In this document: positions 37,327-45,982 of the stretch, in pieces
How positions within the stretch are numbered: the first letter of the stretch is position 1
How the letters are laid out: each line of letters opens with the position of its first letter
DNA from: Promethearchaeota archaeon
GTDB taxonomy: Archaea; Asgardarchaeota; Lokiarchaeia; Sigyniarchaeales; SOKP01
Length of the DNA: 64,000 nucleotides
Assembly: GCA_029838195.1 (NCBI GenBank)
Contig: JALGVJ010000014.1
Span: forward strand, 1 to 64,000
Direction of reading: 5' to 3'
The notes under the pieces: generated by a model
Seen by the model: only the letters and a program-made list of their open reading frames with translations
What the model was told of the DNA's origin: nothing
Databases searched by the model: none
Translations under genes and position numbers: made by a program

Positions 37327-38376
37327 TCATTCATTTAAAATTTTTAGAATTTTTTTTAGGATTTCTTCAACCGTGCGTTCTAATGATTTTTGACCATTAA
37401 GGGAGGCTGCGCACGGATGTCCTCCTCCATTTCCATCGGATATATCAGAGACCGATTGAAGAATTTCACTTAAATTCAATCCATATTGATCACATAATTT
37501 CATTTTAGCTCGCATGCTGATTCTAAAATGTTCTCGCCTTTTTTTTGAGTATACCAAGCTAACATCGCATCCAATTTTTACTAAAAGAGAAGCCAAATCC
37601 GCTTCATGGCTTCCCACGTGAGAGATTCCAATTAGCCACCCCTTTTTTTTCATGAGCTTAAGTCTTTGTAGGCCTTTAATCATCGCAATTTTCTCGGAAA
37701 GGGAAGGCTCCTCTTCAAGCATTTCCATGACATCCTTGATCAGTATGTCTTTTTCATTAAGAAGTAAAGCCGCTCTTTTGATGGTATCATTATTTCCATG
37801 CATGAAAAACCCGCTATCAATTAAAAGACCGGCGAGTAATAGAAATTTAAGGGAAGTAGGTAATTTAATATCAAGGATTTTACCAATTTCCCAGATGATT
37901 TCAGAAGTGGAAGAAAATTGAGGAAGAATGAGATTAAATTCGGTTAAATTAGAATTCTGTTTCATTATTGTCGGAACATGATGATCAATAAAAAAATAGG
38001 GGTAATTTTTTAGCGTGAAATTTAATTCTCTCATGAAAGTAATTTGATTCGGATTATTTGTATCTAATATAATGATAACATCGCCAAGGAAAGATGGGGG
38101 ATTAGACTCCAACTCAATTGATATTTCGGGAAATTTTTGTTTAAATTTATGAAGATAAGTTTGAGATGATTTTGATAAGCGAGCATGAAGGATGAACTTT
38201 TTTTTTTTATCTTGGAAAGCAAGGGTGAGAACGTGTTTAAAAACAACCAATGAGGCAAGTGCATCAATATCCGCTTGATCATGAGTAGTTAATAGAATTT
38301 TAGATTTATCCTTGAGAAAAGCTATTATTTTAAAAACCACTTGTTCAAGTTCAGATGCTTGATTATTCTTTTTCAA
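37327..38376 (-). CDS. DHH/DHHA1-family phosphoesterase (NrnA-like)
   Basis: This 349-residue soluble enzyme has the metal-binding motifs of DHH phosphoesterases: TTHDQADIDALAS near residue 30, VIILDTNNP near 107, and FFIDHHVPT near 132. A C-terminal DHHA1 domain ends with DGNGGGHPCAAS. Such enzymes degrade very short oligonucleotides, pAp or cyclic dinucleotide products. In many archaea a DHH gene is near prefoldin beta, eL43 and exosome genes, as here, which fits a role in RNA turnover. RecJ-like exonuclease activity is an alternative. Confidence 0.82.
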   Translation of the reverse strand: MKKNNQASELEQVVFKIIAFLKDKSKILLTTHDQADIDALASLVVFKHVLTLAFQDKKKKFILHARLSKSSQTYLHKFKQKFPEISIELESNPPSFLGDVIIILDTNNPNQITFMRELNFTLKNYPYFFIDHHVPTIMKQNSNLTEFNLILPQFSSTSEIIWEIGKILDIKLPTSLKFLLLAGLLIDSGFFMHGNNDTIKRAALLLNEKDILIKDVMEMLEEEPSLSEKIAMIKGLQRLKLMKKKGWLIGISHVGSHEADLASLLVKIGCDVSLVYSKKRREHFRISMRAKMKLCDQYGLNLSEILQSVSDISDGNGGGHPCAASLNGQKSLERTVEEILKKILKILNE

Positions 38377-38503
38377 AAAAACCGCATCCTATTCTCATGA
38401 ATTATACTAATTAGATTGAATGAACGGGATGTTAAAAAAACTTGAAATAATCAGAAAAAAAGCAAGAATCCTTTTCTATAATCCCTTGAAGGAACATATT
38501 GAT

Positions 38504-38866
38504 TTAAACGCTCTGATTGCGCAAATCTGATTCAAGCGATTTTCTCATGGTATCAATTTGATTTTTCGTGCGGTCGAGCTTTTGTGCTAAGGTCTTAGAT
38601 CTCATTTCTAGCGTTGCTTTCATTGACTTTTTTTCCGCCAATAATTTATTTCTATCGCAGCGGACTAATATACCGCCTATCGATTTATATACAATTTCCT
38701 CGGGATTTGTTTTTTCTAATTCTTCGATAGCTAATTCCGTTTCTCGCAACGAGGTATCAATTTTAAGTTTTTGAGCAGTTAAATAGTCAAAAGTTTGCTG
38801 TAATTTCTGAAAGTTCAATATTTTTTGTTTAACATCTTCGCTTAAATTATCTAAATTAATTGACAT
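38504..38866 (-). CDS. pfdB: Prefoldin beta subunit
   Basis: This 120-residue protein is two long coiled-coil helices joined by a short beta hairpin (EEIVYKSIGGILVRCDR), the classic beta-prefoldin layout. With alpha subunits it forms the jellyfish-like hexamer that passes unfolded chains to the group II chaperonin. The length is normal. It lies downstream of pcc1 with an 80 bp gap within the minus-strand RNA/protein quality cluster. Confidence 0.9.
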   Translation of the reverse strand: MSINLDNLSEDVKQKILNFQKLQQTFDYLTAQKLKIDTSLRETELAIEELEKTNPEEIVYKSIGGILVRCDRNKLLAEKKSMKATLEMRSKTLAQKLDRTKNQIDTMRKSLESDLRNQSV

Positions 38867-38946
38867 GATTTTTTCTTCAATCTTTCTTTTTTAATTATAT
38901 TATTTTATTGGGTTATTAGAAATGTTAAAAAATTTTGGATTTTAAT

Positions 38947-39219
38947 TCATGATTGGGCAATGATCTGAATTGAATTTTCTACGATTTTTCCTAACGTAAT
39001 GATATCATTGATGGAGGCTCGAAACGCCGTGATATCCTTGCTCTTAATTTCAAAGGATAATAAATTTTTTTTCTTTTTTTTCATACTAATTTGGGAGCGT
39101 TTTGTTTGAAGTCTTTTTAATTCGGGAAGATAAGAATTATACGCAATATTTCGATATCGTGAATTGTTAAAAATAAAATTAATCTTCCCTTGAATAAAAA
39201 AAGCGCTCGAAATTTGCAT
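38947..39219 (-). CDS. KEOPS subunit Pcc1
   Basis: This 90-residue protein ends SFEIKSKDITAFRASINDIITLGKIVENS, matching the dimerisation and Kae1-binding helix of Pcc1 (ITAxRAxIN core). Pcc1 is the small scaffold subunit of KEOPS that makes t6A in tRNA. Its ATG overlaps the stop codon of the eL43 gene by one base, an arrangement that implies translational coupling. The place next to eL43, prefoldin beta and exosome genes is conserved in many archaea. Confidence 0.82.
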   Translation of the reverse strand: MQISSAFFIQGKINFIFNNSRYRNIAYNSYLPELKRLQTKRSQISMKKKKKNLLSFEIKSKDITAFRASINDIITLGKIVENSIQIIAQS

Positions 39220-39521
39220 TATTCTTCAATTACTTCCAATTCTCTTTGCTTGCGTTTAGAGATTCTGGAAGATTCTAATCCTCTTTGGGTTATTATATAA
39301 TAGGCACCGCCCGTAAATTTCGCATCACATTTTCTACAATGCCATATACCAGTAGAAACTCTATGGACGGCTCCTCTATACTCGCAACGAGGACATTTGA
39401 TCTTCCCCTTCTCCCGTTCCATGACTTTTCTCCAGCGCTTTCTTAAAGTGGTACCGTATCGAGCACCAAATCTCCCGCTAATACCGCTCTTTGATTTTTT
39501 TCTTGCCAAAACCCGCACCAA
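39219..39521 (-). CDS. rpl37ae: Ribosomal protein eL43 (L37Ae)
   Basis: This 100-residue large-subunit protein has the zinc-ribbon CPRC (near 43-46) and CRKC (near 61-64), and the N-terminal block SGISGRFGARYGTTLRKR. It binds 23S rRNA. The C-terminal ten residues are a charged extension. It heads a coupled pair with pcc1 and lies 109 bp after rrp42. Assignment is secure. Confidence 0.94.
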   Translation of the reverse strand: MVRVLARKKSKSGISGRFGARYGTTLRKRWRKVMEREKGKIKCPRCEYRGAVHRVSTGIWHCRKCDAKFTGGAYYIITQRGLESSRISKRKQRELEVIEE

Positions 39522-39630
39522 TCAATAATTAATCTTGAGTATTAAATGTTCAAACATGAAATAAAATAAAATTTTTACTAATTTCATGATTTTCTGGCAA
39601 AATTAATAGAGACAAAAAAAAATTTTGGGG

Positions 39631-40470
39631 TTAAGACCCATATTGTCTTAAATTCAATTTTTTTCTAAGATCTTCTGCGATTTCTAAAGTTTTTTTACCC
39701 AAAAATTTCAACTCATCAATACTAAACGTAGCAGGACCACTTTTTTGAATGGAGGTGATCTTATTATTTTCCGTTACTGAAATGGAGATTCTCCCATCTG
39801 AGACTAATTCTTCTGGCAGACTGGGGTCTAAAAATAAAATATCATCGATTTTACCATATGTTACAACGATGGGTAATTCATTAATGATTTGATTACTCGT
39901 CAAATAATTTCCAGTCCATTCCACGCTTCCACCATTGTCTCCTTCTTTCCATTTTCCTTCCGGAATGCGCATTGAAAGTAAGGCTGTTAAAGCTCCAATC
40001 CCTCCACAATCCACTAAATTTCCCCCATGATTAATCACATACATGTCCACGTATAATATATAAACTGCCTTTCCTTCCTTGATACATAATTTTTTTGTTT
40101 GAAGGCAATCTGCATGACGAATTCCTCTATCCACGACTCTCGCTAATTCTATGGATTGCTCATCTGGAGGGCCACTTTCAAAAAGAGGAGAAGCTAAGGG
40201 AAGCAATTCTGCCATGATAGTACATACACCTTCATCAGGCTGATCGGGAAAAGGTTCTCCGATTTCATATTTCACTCCCGTAATTATCCGACTTGCAGCT
40301 AATCGAACGTCCGAAGATCCTTCTGCGGAAGCGATACAATCCGTCTTTATATTAAAATCCCGATATTCCCATAATCCTCTTCCATCTATTCGATTTTCAT
40401 TTTTTAGATTGGATTTTATATAATTCTTCTCGATACTCGAAATCACTCTTTTAATATCCATCATGTTCAC
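39631..40470 (-). CDS. rrp42: Exosome subunit Rrp42 (RNase PH-like, non-catalytic)
   Basis: This 279-residue RNase PH-fold subunit has IDGRGLWEYRDFNIKTD at the start and VVDRGIRHADCLQTKKLCI and CGGIGALTALLSMRIP further on. Archaeal Rrp42 forms the hexameric ring with Rrp41 but has no phosphorolytic site of its own; it contributes to RNA binding. Its start overlaps the rrp41 stop by 4 bp (ATGA type). The order rrp4-rrp41-rrp42 is the common archaeal exosome superoperon. Confidence 0.94.
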   Translation of the reverse strand: MNMMDIKRVISSIEKNYIKSNLKNENRIDGRGLWEYRDFNIKTDCIASAEGSSDVRLAASRIITGVKYEIGEPFPDQPDEGVCTIMAELLPLASPLFESGPPDEQSIELARVVDRGIRHADCLQTKKLCIKEGKAVYILYVDMYVINHGGNLVDCGGIGALTALLSMRIPEGKWKEGDNGGSVEWTGNYLTSNQIINELPIVVTYGKIDDILFLDPSLPEELVSDGRISISVTENNKITSIQKSGPATFSIDELKFLGKKTLEIAEDLRKKLNLRQYGS

Positions 40471-41255
40471 TCTTCGCCTCTTTCTTGGTTATTTTTTTCA
40501 TTTTGTTGAGATATTCGTTCTTGAATATCGATATATTTACGTTTTAAAGCATCTTTCTGGAGGTCATATATCTTTTTCAAGGCTTCTGTTGCCAAATCTA
40601 AACATTCATTATATTCTTCTAACGTCATGTCTCCATCAAATTGTAAAAGAGAAAATTCATTATTGAACCAAGTCATTGCACACGGAAGGTCTGCTTCTCC
40701 CGCTTTGTCTTCAATGCCACTCAAGTCAACGATTAATTTTCCATCAATTTTACCAACGGCAACAGCCGTTACTAAGCTTCTCATGGGAATACCCGCATCA
40801 GCTAAAGCTAACGAAGCTACCGTGGTACTTGCACATCGCGTTCCCCCATCGGCATCAATAACTTGAATAAAGACTTCAAAACTCGTTCCCGGATATAATT
40901 CGAGGAACAAAACGGGTTCCAAGCATTCACCGATGATCATGGAAATTTCCTTTTCCCTACGTCCCGGAGCGGGGCGTTTTCTTTCAAATACGGAAAACGT
41001 GGACATTCGGTAAAAAACCCGTAATATGCCCCGGTCTGGTTTAGCAAGATGATGAGGGTGGACTTCTCTGGGTCCGTAGACCGCTGCATAAATCTTATTG
41101 TTTCCCCATTCAATATATGCACTCCCGTCTGCATTATCAATAACTCCTACTTCCATTTTTATGGGCCTTAATTCAAATAGATCTCTACCATCCAGACGTT
41201 TACCATCTTCTCGGAATAATTTTTCCGGATATTCATCTTTTATTAATAACGTCAT
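40467..41255 (-). CDS. rrp41: Exosome subunit Rrp41 (catalytic)
   Basis: This 262-residue RNase PH-fold subunit carries the active site for phosphorolytic 3'-to-5' RNA degradation and tailing. Blocks include KRLDGRDLFELRPIKMEVG, GPREVHPHHLAKPDRGILR, and the catalytic acid region VDLSGIEDKAGEADLPCA. It is in the middle of the exosome operon, abutting rrp4 exactly (41255/41256). The C-terminal 25 residues are a charged helix. Assignment is secure. Confidence 0.95.
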   Translation of the reverse strand: MTLLIKDEYPEKLFREDGKRLDGRDLFELRPIKMEVGVIDNADGSAYIEWGNNKIYAAVYGPREVHPHHLAKPDRGILRVFYRMSTFSVFERKRPAPGRREKEISMIIGECLEPVLFLELYPGTSFEVFIQVIDADGGTRCASTTVASLALADAGIPMRSLVTAVAVGKIDGKLIVDLSGIEDKAGEADLPCAMTWFNNEFSLLQFDGDMTLEEYNECLDLATEALKKIYDLQKDALKRKYIDIQERISQQNEKNNQERGEE

Positions 41256-42056
41256 TTATTTAATCCCTCTTTTAATTTTTTCATTTTCAATAAACTCTTG
41301 CATTCTATCCGTTAGTCCAACGGTATGGGCTTCTGTCGTAATTTTATAAATCGCATCAATTAGCAGGCGCTCATGAGCAAAAGCTGCTGATGGATCGCCA
41401 TAGATTTCAGATTTAATCCAAATTCTCCCATTTTGAGTAACGAATATATTACATTTAGTTAATTTTTTTAAGATTTTAATCATGGAACCGTTTCGTCCAA
41501 TGATGCGGGGCACTTTTGGAGGTTCAATGGAAATAATTACACCTCCAGTTTTTTTCCCCAAATATTTACCAATAGTGGTTAATTCGGGTTTATTCAAGCG
41601 ATCGGCAGAAAGGACTTTAGCGATTATAGCATCTCCGATCTCATACCTCTCCACCTCTTCTCCTTTTTTATGATCTCCGATTCCCACTTTCACAATCCTT
41701 TTGAGCCGCCTTTTATCTTTTTTCATCATATTTTTTGGTTTTAAAATGGCAAAATCTTTAGCTCCAATATCACACTTGTATTTCACGGGGTTTTTATCAA
41801 TCACTATTGCTAAAACTTTATCGCCCGGACGAGGTGTATAAAAACCTCGAAGAGGTATTACATTAACATAATTTTTAGTTATTTGTTTTAATCCAATGGT
41901 TAAAGAGATGATGGCATTTTTTTTTGGATTTATAATCGTACCTCGTCCTGGTAAATAATTTTGCACGTCTTCTGTTAAGACTTCTCCGGGAATAACAATT
42001 TCCCGTGGAAGTTTATCGTCCTCAAAGACATCTTCTTCTTCAATATCTTCTTCCAT
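41256..42056 (-). CDS. rrp4: Exosome cap subunit Rrp4 (S1-KH)
   Basis: This 266-residue RNA-binding cap protein has an N-terminal domain with YLPGRGTIINPKKNAIIS, an S1 domain (about 75-150, YTPRPGDKVLAIV) and a KH domain with the GRNG loop in VPRIIGRNGSMIKILKK. It feeds poly(A)-containing RNA into the Rrp41/42 ring. An acidic N-terminal leader precedes the first domain. It is the first of the three exosome genes, 120 bp after the SBDS gene. Confidence 0.93.
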   Translation of the reverse strand: MEEDIEEEDVFEDDKLPREIVIPGEVLTEDVQNYLPGRGTIINPKKNAIISLTIGLKQITKNYVNVIPLRGFYTPRPGDKVLAIVIDKNPVKYKCDIGAKDFAILKPKNMMKKDKRRLKRIVKVGIGDHKKGEEVERYEIGDAIIAKVLSADRLNKPELTTIGKYLGKKTGGVIISIEPPKVPRIIGRNGSMIKILKKLTKCNIFVTQNGRIWIKSEIYGDPSAAFAHERLLIDAIYKITTEAHTVGLTDRMQEFIENEKIKRGIK

Positions 42057-42176
42057 TTAATAATCCACACGTTCATTTGTAATTTTAATTAATTTTATAT
42101 AATAACAAAGCATGATTATCATTCATTCATCCAAATCAAGAAATTAACAATATAGCAATTAATTAGGTTTTAAAAA

Positions 42177-42968
42177 TTAAGATTTTAAGATTTTCGTTTG
42201 CACGCGTCCATGAGTTAATTTATTTAATTTATCCATTAATTCCATTTGTAAACCAGCGGGAAGGCTTACAACAGCAACCCACGACCCATCAGATTGCCAC
42301 TCTTCCTTTTTAATTTGAGCGTATTGAGCTACAATATTATATCCTTTTGCGGTATAAGAGGCAGGTATTTTTAATGCCATTTTTACTTGCTCCATTTTGA
42401 TGGGAATGACAGTTTGAATTTTCTTTACGATATCATCTACTTGCTCTTCAGCACTTTTCGTTATGTCAATTTTAACTCCTGCTTGTTCCATGGCTTTTTC
42501 AATTCTTTCTGGAGGATGGGGCTTTTTATTTTGAGGGTTGATTGCATTTTTCGCAATGATCGTGATTAATTGTTTTAAGATTTTTTGTCGCTCTTCTTCT
42601 CTCTGTTCTTTTGCCCATTGAATCCTTCCTTCTAAAAGAATATGAGCACCAATCTCCATGCTATCTGTTGTATTAAACACGGCTTCCATATCACCCACGG
42701 TAGCCCGTTTTCCCCTTTTTAAATCCTCGTATACATCAAATCTCTCAAAGATTAAGCTTAAATCAATCCGTGGATCTTTTAAAAGCTCATTTACGGTATA
42801 TCGCAAATTCTTTTTCCCTTCCTTGATTCGCTTGTTAATTTCTTCTCTTATGATTTTTTTTGCCTCCCATGCTTTCTCCGGGTCCATCAGCATCTCAAAT
42901 ACTCGTCCTGATTTTTCAATACGTCCAATGATAAATTTTCCTAAATCTGTTCTTGGTCTATCTATCAA
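42177..42968 (-). CDS. sbds: Ribosome maturation protein SBDS
   Basis: This 263-residue three-domain protein starts with the FYSH domain and includes VYEDLKRGKRATVGDMEAVF, AIKNAINPQNKKPHPPERIE-like central helices (near 153-170), and the C-terminal domain with WQSDGSWVAVVSLPAG. The family works with the EF-2-like GTPase to release the anti-association factor from large ribosomal subunits. The gene order psmA-sbds-rrp4-rrp41-rrp42 is the classic archaeal arrangement. Confidence 0.94.
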   Translation of the reverse strand: MIDRPRTDLGKFIIGRIEKSGRVFEMLMDPEKAWEAKKIIREEINKRIKEGKKNLRYTVNELLKDPRIDLSLIFERFDVYEDLKRGKRATVGDMEAVFNTTDSMEIGAHILLEGRIQWAKEQREEERQKILKQLITIIAKNAINPQNKKPHPPERIEKAMEQAGVKIDITKSAEEQVDDIVKKIQTVIPIKMEQVKMALKIPASYTAKGYNIVAQYAQIKKEEWQSDGSWVAVVSLPAGLQMELMDKLNKLTHGRVQTKILKS

Positions 42969-43080
42969 TAAAGGTCCCTTATGATTCTTTTAACTCACTT
43001 TTTTCCTTATCACGCTTTTAGGATTTTTTGTGGAATAAAAAAAGCATTTCCTTAATTCTCATGATAATAAAAAGGAAGTT

Positions 43081-43800
43081 TCAAAATTTTTGAAGATATT
43101 CCTTCTTTTCCTCCAAATTTAATAATCGAAAAGTTCTATCTTCTTGTAATATAAATGCCATGTCGCAGGTATTTTCGTTCAACTTATCACCCATTAGCTC
43201 TTTTAATGCCCTTAATGGAAGGAGTTTCAATTCTTCGTCATTCATATTCTCATCATAGTGCTCTTCCAAGAACGTCCTTGCTTCATTAGCTCCTGAACCG
43301 ATCGCAAATGCTTTATATCCCCACATGGCTCCACTTGGATCAGTTAAAAATAAGGCTGTCGTTCCATCCGTATCGATTCCTCCAATTAGGAAACTTACTC
43401 CAAAAGGACGCACTCCCGCATTTTGAGTAAATGCTTGTTTATATTCACAGATGTTTAAAGTAATGTCTTTTACCGAAATTTTCTCATCATAATTAAGTAA
43501 ATTGATTTGAGCTTGCACGCGCGCACGATCAATTAAAACTCGGGCATCTGCGGTCAATCCCGCAATTGCAACTCCAATGTGATCGTCAATTTTAAAGATT
43601 TTTTCAGAGCCTAATTTTATTTCTTGTAATTCAATACTTTTTTTTTCTACCGCAAACACGACTGAATTTTTATTCTTGCACACAATGGCAGTCGTTCCCC
43701 TACGAACTGCCTCAATAGCATATTCTACTTGGAAGAGGCGGCCTTCTGGTGAAAATTGTGTGATTGCCATATCATATCCTCTTCCCGCTTGTTGAAACAC
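43081..43800 (-). CDS. psmA: Proteasome alpha subunit
   Basis: This 239-residue 20S proteasome alpha subunit has the N-terminal gate and signature YDMAITQFSPEGRLFQVEYA, then EAVRRGTTAIV and VAIAGLTADARVLIDRAR. It lacks a catalytic Thr, as expected for alpha subunits. Seven copies form each outer ring and the N-termini gate substrate entry. It is the first gene of the cluster that continues to SBDS and the exosome. Assignment is secure. Confidence 0.95.
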   Translation of the reverse strand: MFQQAGRGYDMAITQFSPEGRLFQVEYAIEAVRRGTTAIVCKNKNSVVFAVEKKSIELQEIKLGSEKIFKIDDHIGVAIAGLTADARVLIDRARVQAQINLLNYDEKISVKDITLNICEYKQAFTQNAGVRPFGVSFLIGGIDTDGTTALFLTDPSGAMWGYKAFAIGSGANEARTFLEEHYDENMNDEELKLLPLRALKELMGDKLNENTCDMAFILQEDRTFRLLNLEEKKEYLQKF

Positions 43801-44030
43801 TCCTTTGACACCTCTTACAATTAAAATCTTTTAAAATCCTTTAATTACTACTTACTTGTTCTTCTTTGATTTTCTTTTAAATGTCATTAATTAAGAATGA
43901 AATAAATATTTTTTTTAAATAATTTAAAAAATCCTCTGAGAAAAATTTAAAAACATGAAGAGTTCGGTCACCATACTAAATAATCTCCCGTTCTTGAATC
44001 TCCTAAAAAAATTCCCCTAAAATGAAAAAG

Positions 44031-44402
44031 TCATGACCACGCAACCTTGTTCACGTGAATGCTCCACTTTAATAAAAATAAATGCTCATCTCTCGTGTGT
44101 ACTAATAAATAATCCCCCTCTTTTGTCTTCGAACCTAATAAATTTCCCTTCTTCTCACTTAGATTCTTGGCTGCGAATTGTAAATCATCATTCTTTAAAA
44201 TGACATATCGAACACCTTGATATATTAGAGCGGGCGCCCCATTCTTCCAAGCCGATAAAATATACCGTCCTTCTTCAGAAGTGAGAGCATGAGTCCCCCA
44301 TGTGAATAATACCTCCCCATCATTACTTAATATGAAGATCTCTTCCACACCCTCATGCATTCTTACTTGGTCCACCAAAAAATTAAATCTTTCTTCATTC
44401 AT
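44031..44402 (-). CDS. Roadblock/LC7-domain protein
   Basis: This 123-residue protein is a single Roadblock/LC7 domain by pattern: an initial helix, then VEEIFILSNDGEVLFTWG, a central helix SEEGRYILSAWKNG, a strand pair VRYVILKNDDLQFAAKN, and a closing GDYLLVHTRDEHLFLLKW. Roadblock proteins dimerise and regulate small GTPases; Asgard genomes carry many. No GTPase gene is adjacent. It lies 230 bp upstream of psmA on the same strand. The fold call is fairly good, the partner unknown. Confidence 0.72.
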   Translation of the reverse strand: MNEERFNFLVDQVRMHEGVEEIFILSNDGEVLFTWGTHALTSEEGRYILSAWKNGAPALIYQGVRYVILKNDDLQFAAKNLSEKKGNLLGSKTKEGDYLLVHTRDEHLFLLKWSIHVNKVAWS

Positions 44403-44769
44403 GTTAGCATTTTACTCCCTAATTTAATACGCATCCATACTATTTTTACATGTAAACGCTCATACTTAAATGTATCAAATATTCAAAATTTTAAAGAAAG
44501 ATTGATGCTCAAGAACTTCAGCATCGAAGGGGATATCATGACCCGATTAAATCTCTCGAGTCCTTACACTCATCATTCCTCTCTCTTCCAACTTCTTATA
44601 TTTTCACGCTTCCGAGAAAAGTACAAGAATTCAAATTTTCAAAGTTCATGATATAGGAAAAAATATTAATCAAATCTCATATTATGGGGCTTGAGAGGTA
44701 ATATTTTCTACCCCGCCTTAGAAGGCATGCCTCCCACTACTGCTTAACCCATTTATTCCACGAGAAACC
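44403..44769. promoter_or_regulatory. Divergent intergenic region
   Basis: This 367 bp region lies between the Roadblock gene (leftward) and the DUF2110 gene (rightward). A weak frame from 44504 encodes about 48 residues, but nothing supports it as a gene. The plus strand is locally C-rich. Promoters for both neighbours must lie here. Confidence 0.3.
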
Positions 44770-45555
44770 ATGCCAACCCTCGTATTATCTGATAAAATTT
44801 ATAACCCTGCCCTAACAAAAAATTTAAACCATCTGACCACGATCTACTCGAAACACCTGCAAGGTTTTACGAAAGGTTTCGAGCATACTAAAATCACTAT
44901 TAAAAAACTACGCTCTTTTGATCAGAGATTTGAAATCTCCATTAGTGGCCCCGAAGAAAAATTTATCTCTAACTTGCTTAAAAAAGAAATCGGAAGCATC
45001 CTTCAATTTGATGAATTAAAGGAAGGAATCATTCTTAAAGGCACTATGGTTGATGTGGGAAAAGTAGGTTTCGGAATATATGTCGACTGTGCCATATTTA
45101 ACCCGCAAACTGATGTATTAATCGAACTCCATTCCCTCCGAAAACAATTATGCAACGGGAAAAAATTGTCCTTGAAAACCATTATTCGCACATTCGATTT
45201 CGCCGATCATTTCCCTATCCACGTATCCATTGATAAAATCAACACTAAAAAAAAAGAAATTCATGGCTCACTCGGAAAACCCACTCTCCGCCTTTTTCAA
45301 ACTATTATTCAACAACAAGTGGAAGCCATTATTGCTTGCGGGACCACTAAAAGCCAATTTAAAAAAAGCTTGGTCCATCACGGACACCTCAAGGATATCA
45401 AATTCCTCAAAAAATTATCCTTCCTCGAACACGTCCTACTCTTAAAAAAAGGTACTAATGCCGCCGGCATCATTAAACAAATTGGACCCGAACTCAGGGG
45501 ATGTAAATTCATGGTACTCAAGCCCCAAAAAATCGCAACCCTCTTACAAGAATAA
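44770..45555 (+). CDS. DUF2110-family archaeal protein with S1-like segment
   Basis: This 261-residue protein matches the archaeal DUF2110 pattern. It has an N-terminal alpha-beta part, a central S1/OB-like stretch GIILKGTMVDVGKVGFGIYV, and a C-terminal domain ending in GPELRGCKFMVLKPQKI. RNA binding is a reasonable guess from the S1-like segment. Codon usage is unusual: the coding strand is C-rich (many ACC, CTC, CCC codons), while most neighbours are purine-rich. It ends 16 bp before the tRNA-Val 3' end on the opposite strand. Function is unknown. Confidence 0.75.
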   Translation: MPTLVLSDKIYNPALTKNLNHLTTIYSKHLQGFTKGFEHTKITIKKLRSFDQRFEISISGPEEKFISNLLKKEIGSILQFDELKEGIILKGTMVDVGKVGFGIYVDCAIFNPQTDVLIELHSLRKQLCNGKKLSLKTIIRTFDFADHFPIHVSIDKINTKKKEIHGSLGKPTLRLFQTIIQQQVEAIIACGTTKSQFKKSLVHHGHLKDIKFLKKLSFLEHVLLLKKGTNAAGIIKQIGPELRGCKFMVLKPQKIATLLQE

Positions 45556-45571
45556 AAGAGGAAATCATGAG

Positions 45572-45681
45572 TGGGCCGGAGGAGGATCGAACTCCTGACC
45601 TTCGCGGTGTATTCGCGAAGAGAAAAATGAACATCTGTCATTCTCTTTAGCGCGACATCATACCCACTAGACTACCGGCCC
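45572..45681 (-). tRNA. tRNA-Val (anticodon TAC) with 37-base intron
   Basis: On the minus strand the acceptor GGGCCGG pairs with CCGGCCC (discriminator A at 45572), the T arm is AGGAG-TTCGATC-CTCCT, and the anticodon stem is TCGCG with CGCGA. An intron at 45612-45648 interrupts the anticodon loop just before the anticodon (33/34). A full bulge-helix-bulge can be drawn: outer TGT/ACA, central CGCG/CGCG, 3-base bulges CTA and AAT, inner AAGAGA/TCTCTT. Splicing gives the loop CTTACAC with anticodon TAC and a 73-base tRNA. CCA is not encoded. Confidence 0.85.
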
Positions 45682-45701
45682 CCAGTTTCCGATATCTAAA
45701 G

Positions 45702-45815
45702 CGCAAGCGGTGGGATTTTCAAGCTCATCAAAATGATGAGAGCTTTTTGAACCCACGGATCCATATGGACACCGGATTAGCAATCCGGCGCTCTACCAGG
45801 CTAAGCGACGCTTGC
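45702..45815 (-). tRNA. tRNA-Ser (anticodon GCT) with T-loop intron
   Basis: On the minus strand the acceptor GCAAGCG pairs with CGCTTGC (discriminator G at 45702). The anticodon arm is CCGGA-TTGCTAA-TCCGG, anticodon GCT, followed by a long class II variable arm. The T stem GTGGG/CCCAC is separated by 37 bases instead of 7. A perfect bulge-helix-bulge is present: outer GTGGG/CCCAC, central TTCA/TGAA, 3-base bulges AAA and AAT, inner AGCTC/GAGCT. Removing 45716-45745 (30 bases) restores the loop TTCAAAT, placing the intron at 59/60. Confidence 0.85.
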
Positions 45816-45982
45816 GCGTCATTGTACTCAAGATCACGGAGATTATGGGATCTGGGAGGGACGCCGTATTCTCACTTGAGCCCATATTTTGATCATAAAG
45901 ATGGAAAATTTTAATACTTTTTGATGCGGGATTTATTGGGAAAAAATGAAAAGAAAAGGAAAATTAAAGGATATTTTTTCCC

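Noticed and set aside
44504..44651. Short frame between the Roadblock and DUF2110 genes
   Set aside because: No ribosome-binding site, no recognisable pattern, and composition matches the local C-rich non-coding strand.
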